In this document: positions 52,371 through 60,413 of the stretch, one piece after another
Layout: every line of letters begins with the position of its first letter
Numbering within the stretch: the first letter of the stretch is position 1
From: DASUHT01 sp038230835
GTDB lineage: Bacteria > Actinomycetota > Thermoleophilia > Gaiellales > JAICJC01
DNA: 64,000 nucleotides
Assembly: GCA_038230835.1 (NCBI GenBank)
Contig: JBBRMM010000007.1
Coordinates: 62,001 to 126,000 of the forward strand
Direction: 5' to 3'
Notes under the pieces: generated by a model
Databases searched by the model: none
What the model was told of the DNA's origin: nothing
The model's input: only the letters and a program-made list of their open reading frames with translations
Made by a program: the position numbers and the translations under genes

Positions 52371-53752
52371 TATCGAAGCACGCGCCCGCGCATGTCGGCC
52401 GGCACAGCCAGTCCGAGCGCGGTCAGCACGGTGGGCGCGATGTCGAACAGGCTCGCATCCTCCGGGATGGCCGCCGGCATTCCCGGCCCGGCCAGGATGG
52501 CGATCCCGTGCTTGGCGTGGTTGGCGTCGTCCGGTCCGGTGTCGTTCTCCCGCACGTGCACCCGTCCGTCGCCCACCGAGCCGATTGCGCGCCAGGTCAG
52601 GTTGCCGAAATAGGCGATCAGATCGGGCGGGAAGCCGTTGGCGATCTCGTACAGGTCGCGTGGTCGGTACACGCGAGTGCCGATCGGCGACCCTGCCTCG
52701 TCGCCCAGCGCCTCGAGCTCCTCGATCAGCTCGTCGCGCAGCGCCTCGACCTCACCCGGCGGCACGATCCCCTGCGGCTCGCGCCCGGCGATGTTGAGGA
52801 AGATCCGCGAGTAGTACCCGCCGTCCGCCCACGCCCGGGTGTTGGCCCAGTCGATCGTGCAGCCCCCGATCGGTGTCGCCACCGAGGGCGGGTCGATCAA
52901 GCTGAGATAGCCGTGCTGCATCAGCCACTCGTTGATCTGGATGCCGCCGAACATCGACTGCGCTCCGTGATCGGACACGACCAGCACGGCTGTGTCGTCA
53001 CCCAGCCCGTCGACCAGTGCCCCGACCTCCGAGTCCAGGTAGCGGTAGTAGCCGCGGAATGCCTGTTCGAACGGGTTTCCCGGCTCGTAGTCGGGGTGTC
53101 GGGGGTCATAGAACCGCCACAGTGCATGGTGCAGGCGGTCGGTGCCCATCTCGACCATCGCGAACAGATCCCAGTCACGGGTGTCGCGCAGGTGGCGGGC
53201 GAGCTGGAAGCGGCGGCGCGTCATCTCGTGGATGTCGCGCAGGATCCGCTCCCGCTGGTCGGTGCGGAAGTCGGGCACGTCGAACATGTACTCACCCACC
53301 ACCCCGCGGATCTCCTCGCGCAGCTCGGCTGGGTAGGTGTATGTGGACTCGATCGACGGCGTCAAGAAGCACGACACCATCTCGCCGTTGAGCGGGTGCA
53401 CCGGAAAGGTCTGCGGCACGCCGAGGACGACGCTGTGCCTCCCCGCGCGGCTCAGGATGTCCCACAGCCGGTCGTCGTGGACCTTCTCGGAGGTCGCGAA
53501 CGTCATCTTGTCGTACGAGTCGTCGGCGCGGTTGCGGAAGCCGTAGAAGCCGAGCCGCCCCGGGTCCTTCGAGCTCATCATGCACGTCCACGCGGGGACG
53601 GTGATCGGTGGATCGCAGGACTCCAGCCGACCCCACGCCCCGCGGTCCATGAGGCCGGAGAGCACGGGCAGCTCGGCCCGCATGTCGTCGAAGACGATTC
53701 CGGGATCGACGCAGTCCAAGCCGACGATCATGACTCTGCGTGCGGTGCTCAC
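52370..53752 (-). CDS. Alkaline-phosphatase-superfamily phosphodiesterase
   Basis: A 460-residue type I phosphodiesterase/nucleotide pyrophosphatase-like protein. The metal-binding start VMIVGLDCVDPGIVFD, the nucleophile region ITVPAWTCMMSSKDPG, MGTDRLHHALWRF, VVSDHGAQ and HAKHGIAI are in family order. No signal peptide, so probably cytosolic or membrane-associated. GTG start 8 bases after TAGCAT. Homologous to the gene at 54946. Confidence 0.85.
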   Translation of the reverse strand: MSTARRVMIVGLDCVDPGIVFDDMRAELPVLSGLMDRGAWGRLESCDPPITVPAWTCMMSSKDPGRLGFYGFRNRADDSYDKMTFATSEKVHDDRLWDILSRAGRHSVVLGVPQTFPVHPLNGEMVSCFLTPSIESTYTYPAELREEIRGVVGEYMFDVPDFRTDQRERILRDIHEMTRRRFQLARHLRDTRDWDLFAMVEMGTDRLHHALWRFYDPRHPDYEPGNPFEQAFRGYYRYLDSEVGALVDGLGDDTAVLVVSDHGAQSMFGGIQINEWLMQHGYLSLIDPPSVATPIGGCTIDWANTRAWADGGYYSRIFLNIAGREPQGIVPPGEVEALRDELIEELEALGDEAGSPIGTRVYRPRDLYEIANGFPPDLIAYFGNLTWRAIGSVGDGRVHVRENDTGPDDANHAKHGIAILAGPGMPAAIPEDASLFDIAPTVLTALGLAVPADMRGRVLR

Positions 53753-53806
53753 GGACGGCCATGCTACCGGCGGGGGGCGAGCAGACCGGCCGGTAGAATC
53801 GGGTGC

Positions 53807-54949
53807 ATGTCACAAACTCCCCTGCGGGTGCTCGGCGTGGGCGACGGGCGCTCGATCATCTTCCTGCGCTGGGCCTGGCGGCTGGCCGAGCTGGGACACG
53901 AGGTGCACATCGTCTCCGACCGGATCACCGACCGCCCCGGCGAGCTCGACACGATCACCGCGCACGACGTGCGCTCGCTCGAGCTCGGCACGCGCATCAA
54001 GGGCGTGCGGCGGCTTCGCTTCGGGGCCGGCATCCGCAAGCTCGCCCGGCGTCTGGACGTCGACCTGGTGCACGCGCACTACCTGCTGCCGTACGGATAC
54101 TGGGCGGCGGAGGCGGACATCCACCCGCTGGTGATGAGCCCGTGGAACACGGACATCTTCACCTATGGCCGGGATTCGGCGCGGGGTCGCAAGCGGGTCG
54201 CGGCAGCGGTCGCGGCCGGCGACCACTTCATGGTCAGCTCGATCGCCAATGCCGACGAGGCGTTCCGGCTGGGTGCGCCGCACGACCGGCTCGACCGGAT
54301 CGTGTGGTACTGCGACTCGGACAAGTTCTCGCCCGACCACCGAAGAGCGGGGCTGGCGGCACAGTTCGGCTGGCCGGACGACTCGCTGGTCATCCTCTCG
54401 CTGCGCAACTACCGGCCCAACACGAACCTCGACGTGCTGGTCGACGCGTTCGAGCGCGTGTCGCAGGCTGAGCCGCGGGTGCGCCTGATCATGGCGGCCC
54501 GCGGGGGCTGGATCCGGGATGAGATCGACGCCCGGATCGACCGGCTGGGGCTGCGCGATCGGCTCGTCCAGATCTTTGCCGGCCCCGACGAGCTGCCGGG
54601 GTTGTGCGCCTCGTCGGACATGGGGATCTCGATCGCCTCCACCGATGCCACCCCGGCCTCGATGATCGAGTCGATGGCCTCACGGCTTCCGATGGTGATG
54701 GGCGACGCGATCACGATCGACGAGTGGATCACGCCCGGAGAGGGCGGCGAGGTGATCGACTGCCGCGATGTCGGCGCCTGTGAGGCCGCCCTGCTGAAGC
54801 TGGTGCGCGACCCAGAGCTTCGGCGCACGTACGGCGAGCGCAACGAGCGGGTCGTGCGCGAGCGGCTGTCAGCCCCGGGGCCGGCGATGGAGGCGATGTA
54901 CCGCCGAATACTGGCCGGCGACCGCGTCGCGGTGGCCGCCACGGCATGA
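53807..54949 (+). CDS. Glycosyltransferase (GT4-like)
   Basis: A 380-residue GT-B glycosyltransferase. The N-terminal domain has LRVLGVGDGRSIIFLRWAW, VDLVHAHYLLPYGYW and SPWNTDIF; the C-terminal domain has ILSLRNYRPNTNLDVLVDAF and a donor-site-like SSDMGISIASTDATPASMIE. Start ATG 7 bases after TAGAAT. It heads an operon of four genes with overlapping ends, probably for an envelope glycan. Confidence 0.87.
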   Translation: MSQTPLRVLGVGDGRSIIFLRWAWRLAELGHEVHIVSDRITDRPGELDTITAHDVRSLELGTRIKGVRRLRFGAGIRKLARRLDVDLVHAHYLLPYGYWAAEADIHPLVMSPWNTDIFTYGRDSARGRKRVAAAVAAGDHFMVSSIANADEAFRLGAPHDRLDRIVWYCDSDKFSPDHRRAGLAAQFGWPDDSLVILSLRNYRPNTNLDVLVDAFERVSQAEPRVRLIMAARGGWIRDEIDARIDRLGLRDRLVQIFAGPDELPGLCASSDMGISIASTDATPASMIESMASRLPMVMGDAITIDEWITPGEGGEVIDCRDVGACEAALLKLVRDPELRRTYGERNERVVRERLSAPGPAMEAMYRRILAGDRVAVAATA

Positions 54950-56571
54950 GGGCGCTCGTCCTCGGCCTCGACGGCGCCGACCACGATCTGGTCGGTGAGC
55001 TGCTCGAGCAGGGCCGGCTGCCGGTGCTCGCCGGTCTGGCCGAGCGAGGCGCCTACGGCCCGCTGCGCTCCACGATTCCGGCCGTCACACCGACCGCATG
55101 GTCGTCCTTTCTGACCGGTCTCAATCCGGGCGGGCACGGCATCTTCAACTTCTCGTCGAACCCCAACCGCGGCCAGGCGCGGGTCGAGAGCGCGGCCAGC
55201 CGCTCGGGCGCGCCGCTGTGGCGGACGCTCGGCGCGGCCGGCGTTCGCTCGGCGTTCGTCACGGTGCCGTACACGTATCCCGTGGAACCGATCGACGGCA
55301 TCCTGGTCAGCGGCTACGGCGGTCCGCAGCGGCCCGAGATCACACCGGTCGCGGCGTCGCAGCGGATCCTCGCTGCCCACCCCGACCTGGCCACGTCGCT
55401 GCACCCGATGAAGGAGCGCTGGTGGGAGGACTTTCCCCGCTACGCCCGGCGCCTCATCGAGCACGTCGAGCAGATCGCCGACGTGTGCGCCCTGTGCATG
55501 GAGATGGAGCCCGATCTGGGCCTGCTGGCGGTCGACTTCATGTCCACCGACTTCGCCGGGCACCTCGGCTACGCGCGGCTGGACGCGGATCATCCGGCGC
55601 ATGCGCAGGCCGGGTCGGGCGACGAGTTGATCCAGGTCTACCAGGCGGTCGACCGCGCCTGCGGTGAGCTGATCGAGCGCGCCCGCAACCTGTACGGCGA
55701 GGAGCCGACCGCGATCATCATGTCCGATCACGGCATGAAGCCGATCCACTGGATGTTCCACGCCAACCGCTGGCTGGAGCAACACGGGCATCTGCGCTAC
55801 CGCCGGCGCTCGCTGCAGCGGCTCAAGCGGACCAGGCTCGACACGCTGGCCAAGGTCGACTCACGGCTGGCGCGCACGACCCGTTGGTACGCCCGGGCGC
55901 TGGACGCCGTACCGTTGGTGCCGCGCACTGTCGAGGATCGGCCCTTCGCCGACGTCGACTACGGCCGCACCCGCGCCTACTGCTTCGCCACCGGGGGCCA
56001 GATCTTCCTCGGCGAGGCGACCGGCGCCCGCCACGACGCGGCGTACGCCGATCAACTCGCCGCGGAGCTCGAGGCGATCCCCCACCCCGAGACCGGCGAG
56101 CCGCTCTTCGAGGTGCTGCGCGGCCGAGACCTGTACCACGGCACGCATATGGCCAAGGCGCCCGACCTGCTGCTGATTCCGCGTGACGAGCGGGTGCATG
56201 TGGAGTCGTCCCGGCGTCCGTGGCCGGAGGCGATCGAGCGCCACGACCACCTCGACCCGGAGAGCTTCTATGGTTACTCGGGGCATCACGGGGTGACCGG
56301 GATCCTTGCCGCCGCCGGGCCGGGGATCCGGCCCGGCGAGGTGCCCGCCGGCTCGCACATCGCACAGCTCGCCGCCACCATCCTGCAGCTGCACGGGCTG
56401 GCGGCCGAAGGCATCGAGCCGCCGATCGAGGCCATCCTCGCCGGCGCAGGCGAGACCGTCAGCGTGGCCCCGGCAGCCTCGGACGCCGGCGACGCCAGCG
56501 ACGCCGGCATCTACTCGGCCGACGAGGAGGCCGAGATCCTGAGCCGCCTGCGCGACCTTGGGTACGAGTAA
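54946..56571 (+). CDS. Alkaline-phosphatase-superfamily phosphodiesterase
   Basis: A 541-residue protein related to the gene at 52370: LVLGLDGADHDLVGELL, VTPTAWSSFLTGLNPGGHGI (nucleophile Thr), LAVDFMSTDFAGHLGY, IIMSDHGMKP and YSGHHGVTGI. It may hydrolyse or transfer phosphoryl groups on a lipid or glycan. ATGA overlap with the glycosyltransferase. The C-terminus has an Ala/Gly/Asp-rich linker and a short acidic helix. Confidence 0.85.
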   Translation: MRALVLGLDGADHDLVGELLEQGRLPVLAGLAERGAYGPLRSTIPAVTPTAWSSFLTGLNPGGHGIFNFSSNPNRGQARVESAASRSGAPLWRTLGAAGVRSAFVTVPYTYPVEPIDGILVSGYGGPQRPEITPVAASQRILAAHPDLATSLHPMKERWWEDFPRYARRLIEHVEQIADVCALCMEMEPDLGLLAVDFMSTDFAGHLGYARLDADHPAHAQAGSGDELIQVYQAVDRACGELIERARNLYGEEPTAIIMSDHGMKPIHWMFHANRWLEQHGHLRYRRRSLQRLKRTRLDTLAKVDSRLARTTRWYARALDAVPLVPRTVEDRPFADVDYGRTRAYCFATGGQIFLGEATGARHDAAYADQLAAELEAIPHPETGEPLFEVLRGRDLYHGTHMAKAPDLLLIPRDERVHVESSRRPWPEAIERHDHLDPESFYGYSGHHGVTGILAAAGPGIRPGEVPAGSHIAQLAATILQLHGLAAEGIEPPIEAILAGAGETVSVAPAASDAGDASDAGIYSADEEAEILSRLRDLGYE

Positions 56572-56575
56572 CAGC

Positions 56576-57751
56576 GTGCGGCTCGCCGACCGCGTCCGCC
56601 GGCACCTGGCCGGCAGCCCGCAGCCACCGGCGGTGGTCTTCGAATGCTCGTTCGCCAACGGCCTGTCGGTGATTCGGCGGCTGGCGCGACTGGACGTGCC
56701 GGTGATCGCGGTGGATCCGAATCCGCAGGCGCTGGGTCTGCGCTCGCGACTTGCGCTGGGCCTGGTGTGTCCCGACCCCGGGTCGGATGCCGACGGCTTT
56801 CGGTCGTTTCTGAGCGAGCTGGGCGAGGCTCTGCCCCGACCCGCGGTCGCGTTTCCGACGCATGACGAGCATCTCGTCGCGGTCACGTCGGCAGCGTCCG
56901 CCAGCTTCGTGCTGCCGTTCGGGCCGCCGGAGCTGATCTCGGCCATCCAGGCCAAGCGGTTCCAGTACGAGGCGGCGGAGCGGGCCGGCGTGGCGCTTCC
57001 GGTCACCGTCTACCCCGGCTCCGAGGAAGAGGCCCGCAAGGCCGCCGCGCAGATGCCCTACCCGGCGGTCATGAAGCCGTCGAGGGGCGCCGCGTTCAAG
57101 GCTCTGCACCGGCGGCCGCTGATCGAGGCATCCGAACCCGAGCAGCTGGTTGCCGCGTACCGCGAGGGCGCCGCCCACGAGCCAATGCTGCAAGAGCGGA
57201 TCCCGGGCGGCGACGACTGCCTGTGGACAGTCGGCAGCTACATCGGCCGCGACGGGCGTCCACTGGGCGTGTTCTGCGGCCGCAAGCTGCTGCAGATGCC
57301 GGCCGGTGTCGGCACGTGTCGCGTCGGCGAGGCGATATGGGACGAGGACGCGGTGGACTGCGCGCTTCGGCTGCTGCGAGAGTTGGGCTTTCACGGTATC
57401 TCGCAGGTGGAGTTCAAGCGCGATCCGCGAGACGGGGTGTTCAAGCTGATGGAGGTGAACGCCCGGTTGTGGCAGTGGCACGGCCTGGCCGCCGACTGCG
57501 GCGTCGACCTGGTCGCGATGGCCTATCGGGATGCGCTCGGAGAGCGCGTGCGGCCCGGCGTGCAGACGCGGGCGCGACGGCGTTGGGTGGCGGTGGCCGG
57601 GCACCTGCGCGAGAGTCGCGCTGAAGGCCGCTCGCTGGGTGAGACGCTGCGTCCGCTGCGGCCGCCGTTTACGGAGCCCGTGCTCTCGCTGCGCGATCCG
57701 ATGCCGGCGGTGCACCAGTGGTACGGGGTCATTCGGCGGGGGCTGCGGTGA
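56576..57751 (+). CDS. ATP-grasp ligase
   Basis: A 391-residue ATP-grasp protein: VVFECSFANGLSVIRRLARL at the pre-ATP-grasp domain, PAVMKPSRGAAFKALHRR as the lysine motif, and FKLMEVNARLWQWHGLA as the metal-binding motif. It likely ligates an amino acid or carboxylate to a carrier or sugar. The GTG (56576) is preferred to a TTG inside the previous gene. Stop overlaps the deacetylase GTG. Confidence 0.85.
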   Translation: MRLADRVRRHLAGSPQPPAVVFECSFANGLSVIRRLARLDVPVIAVDPNPQALGLRSRLALGLVCPDPGSDADGFRSFLSELGEALPRPAVAFPTHDEHLVAVTSAASASFVLPFGPPELISAIQAKRFQYEAAERAGVALPVTVYPGSEEEARKAAAQMPYPAVMKPSRGAAFKALHRRPLIEASEPEQLVAAYREGAAHEPMLQERIPGGDDCLWTVGSYIGRDGRPLGVFCGRKLLQMPAGVGTCRVGEAIWDEDAVDCALRLLRELGFHGISQVEFKRDPRDGVFKLMEVNARLWQWHGLAADCGVDLVAMAYRDALGERVRPGVQTRARRRWVAVAGHLRESRAEGRSLGETLRPLRPPFTEPVLSLRDPMPAVHQWYGVIRRGLR

Positions 57752-59082
57752 GTGCCGCGGTGACAGTGGATGTACCGCAGGCGTTCACCGGTGGCGCCCG
57801 CTGGGCGATCGACACGCTGCTCTCGACGTGCGCGGATCCCGTGGCGGTGTCCTACCCCTCGTCCGCCCTGCCGGGCTCGGAGGCGGCCTGGTCCGTTTTC
57901 GCGGATGGCGGCGGCGCCGCGTCCTCGCTGCGCGACGGTGGAACACTGGATTTTGGCGACGGAGTCGAGGATCTGGTCGCGAGCACGTTCTGGCACCTCT
58001 CGCGTTGGGAGGAGCGGGCCGGTTCGCCGCGTGACGCGCACGGGCGGTTCCCGGCCTCCGCAGCGCTGGCCGATCCGCAGGAACCGGCGGTGGACACGCT
58101 GGCGGCGCGGTTTCGGGAGGCGGTCGGCAGCGCGCAGCGTGATTCGGTGTTCACGGTTGCGCTCACGCACGACGTGGACACGCCGATCCGGTGGAGTGGT
58201 CCCCACGCGCTGCGGGGCGCCGTATCGCGAGTGCGATCGGCCGCGATCGGCGGCCACTCGTCCGATCTGGCCGCGGAGCTTCGCGGGCTGGCGGCGGCGC
58301 CCGGCCACCGGCTGCGCGGCTCCGACCCGAATTGGGCGTTCGAGCGCATTGCCGAGATCGAGCGGTCGCACGGCGGCCGGTCGACCTATTACGTGATGGC
58401 CGGGCATACGCATCCGGCCGATGGGCCGAGCGGCCCGGCGTACGATCGCGCGCGGTCGGCGATCGTTTCGCAAGTGCTGGGTCAGGGAGACGAGGTGGGC
58501 CTGCATCCGAGTTACCGCAGCAGTGGGGACGAGCGGTTGCTGGCGACCGAGAAGCGGCGGCTGGAGTCGTTCGTCGGGTCGGCGGTGCCGGGAGCTCGCT
58601 TTCACTACCTGCGGCACGAGGCGCACCGCAGCCTGTCGCAGCTGGACGCGCTGGGGTTCGTCCACGACTCGAGCCAGGGGTACGCGGAGGCGCCGGGGAT
58701 GCGCGCGGGGTTCTCGTTTCCCTACTGCCCGTACGACCTGCAGGCCGACCGGCCGCTCGGCCTGGTCGAGCTGCCGCTGGTGGTGATGGACGCCACGCTC
58801 GCGGAGCGCCGGTACCTGGGGTTGGCCGCCGAGGACGGTTTGGAGCGAGCGGTCAGGGTGCTCGAGCGCGCAGCCGAGGTGGGCGGAACGGTGGCGGTGC
58901 TGTGGCACAACGACCGCTTCGATCCGGCGTACGCCCGCGGCTGGGATCGTGTGTACGACACACTGCTGCGTTGGGTGCGGGAACGCGGCGGGCGGCTCAC
59001 GACCTCGTCCGAAGCCGTCACAACCCTGTCACGCCTGCCGCACGCGGACCGTTCGGGGTCTGACCCCGAACGCCCGTCGTGA
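57748..59082 (+). CDS. Polysaccharide deacetylase-like (NodB-related) protein
   Basis: A 444-residue protein with TVALTHDVDTPIRW (NodB motif 1), STYYVMAGHTH, GDEVGLHPSYRSS (metal His) and FHYLRHEAHRSLSQLDALGF; HDVDTP is the variant motif seen in a group of envelope deacetylase-like proteins. Last gene of the four-gene operon. The final 13 residues (HADRSGSDPERPS) are encoded by the intergenic palindrome repeat, so the repeat forms the end of the gene. Confidence 0.83.
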   Translation: MSAAVTVDVPQAFTGGARWAIDTLLSTCADPVAVSYPSSALPGSEAAWSVFADGGGAASSLRDGGTLDFGDGVEDLVASTFWHLSRWEERAGSPRDAHGRFPASAALADPQEPAVDTLAARFREAVGSAQRDSVFTVALTHDVDTPIRWSGPHALRGAVSRVRSAAIGGHSSDLAAELRGLAAAPGHRLRGSDPNWAFERIAEIERSHGGRSTYYVMAGHTHPADGPSGPAYDRARSAIVSQVLGQGDEVGLHPSYRSSGDERLLATEKRRLESFVGSAVPGARFHYLRHEAHRSLSQLDALGFVHDSSQGYAEAPGMRAGFSFPYCPYDLQADRPLGLVELPLVVMDATLAERRYLGLAAEDGLERAVRVLERAAEVGGTVAVLWHNDRFDPAYARGWDRVYDTLLRWVRERGGRLTTSSEAVTTLSRLPHADRSGSDPERPS

Positions 59083-59184
59083 CGGGGCCGTTGCGCGGTC
59101 GTCACCGGTCCGCGTGTGAATTGCGCGGGGATCCGCGCAAGGCCGTGTCAGAACCGTGCCGCGGACCGTTCGGGGTCTGACCCC
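59045..59184. repeat. Two copies of a GGGGTCTGACCCC palindrome
   Basis: GCGGACCGTTCGGGGTCTGA with CCCC following occurs at 59045-59068 and 59161-59184. The first copy is a perfect 19-base palindrome (TTCGGGGTC-T-GACCCCGAA, 59052-59070) inside the end of the deacetylase gene. The region to 59243 otherwise holds GC-rich sequence without a gene. Confidence 0.8.
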
Positions 59185-59243
59185 GGGGTGGGGTGCGGAC
59201 CACCCGGATGGTTGGGGGGATCCCCGGAATGGGTGGGGTGGGG

Positions 59244-60370
59244 TCAGGCGGCTTCGGTGAAGCGCACGCGGCGGCGAAGCCCGCGCGCGACGACGGCCTC
59301 GAGAGCTTCGACCGCGGCCGGCATGAACTGCGAGCCGGAGCAGCGACGCAGCTCCGTCAGCGCGAGCTCCGGGCTCATCGCCTTGCGGTAGACGCGGTCC
59401 TCAGTCATCGCGTGGTACGCGTCGCACACGGCGATCACATACGAGCCGCGCGGTACCTCGGTGCCGGCCAGTCCGTCGGGATACCCGCGGCCGTCCCACC
59501 GCTCGTGGCTCGACCGCACCAGGCCGACCACCTCGGCCATGCCTGGGATCCCGGCGATGATGTCGGCGCCGATCAGCGTGTGCCGCTTCATCACCGTGAA
59601 TTCGTCGTCGGTCAGCGGGCCGGGCTTGTTCAGGATCGACTCCGGGATTCCGATCTTGCCCACGTCGTGCAGCAGTGCACCCATGCGGGTCGCCTTCAGC
59701 TCGCGTCCCGACAGCCCGAGCTCGTCGCCAACCGCCACCGCGAACTCTGCGATGGCCTGCGCATGACCGCCCGTGTAGGCGTCCTTGGCCTCGAGTGCCG
59801 CCGCGAGTGCTGCCACCGTCGCAACGTGCTGCTCCTCCAGCCGCTCCGCGAGCTGCGAGACCGAGAGCACGATGCCGGCCTGGTCGGCCAGCAGACGGCA
59901 GAACTGCATCTCGAGGCTGGTGAAACGGCGGGGACGGGTATCCAGCAGCTCGATCAGGCCGCACACCCTGTTTCCATCACGAGCGGCGCCATCAGGCTGG
60001 CCTTGAATCCGATCTCCTCCAGGAACGCGTGCTCGGCCGGGTCGCCGCCGTCGCCGACGGTCGTGGTCACCTCGACGAGTTCGGTGACGACGCGCCTGGT
60101 CGCCGGATACTGATCCAGCGGATAGTCCTCTGCGGCGATGGACAGCTGAGCAGGCGGGATCACGTACGCCGCCCAGTCCGTCACCTTCTCGCTGGCCGGG
60201 TCGTACGTCGAAATCAGACAGCCCGAGGCGTCGAACAGCAGTGTCAACTCGCGCGCGAAGAGCGACATCGCCTCTGGCACGTCGCCCGCGGAGGCAAGGG
60301 ACCTCGTGGCCTCGATCACCGCGATCAGGTCCGAGTAGCGCCGGTCCGTGGGTTCGTTTGCCGAGGGCAT
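59244..60370 (-). pseudogene. GAF/HD-GYP c-di-GMP phosphodiesterase, frameshifted
   Basis: Two overlapping frames together make one gene. Bases 59954-60370 encode a start (ATG 60370) and the first part of a GAF domain, stopping at MAPLVMETGCAA. Bases 59244-59966 in the next frame continue it (VCGLIELLDTRPRRFTS) and then give a full HD-GYP domain: LLHDVGKIGIPESIL, HERWDGRGYPDGL. A single-base indel near 59965 would restore about 375 residues. It could be a real loss, an assembly error or programmed frameshifting. Confidence 0.75.
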
Positions 60371-60413
60371 GTTCCAGAAACGTATCGGCACTCCACCACG
60401 GAACTTGAGTCCC

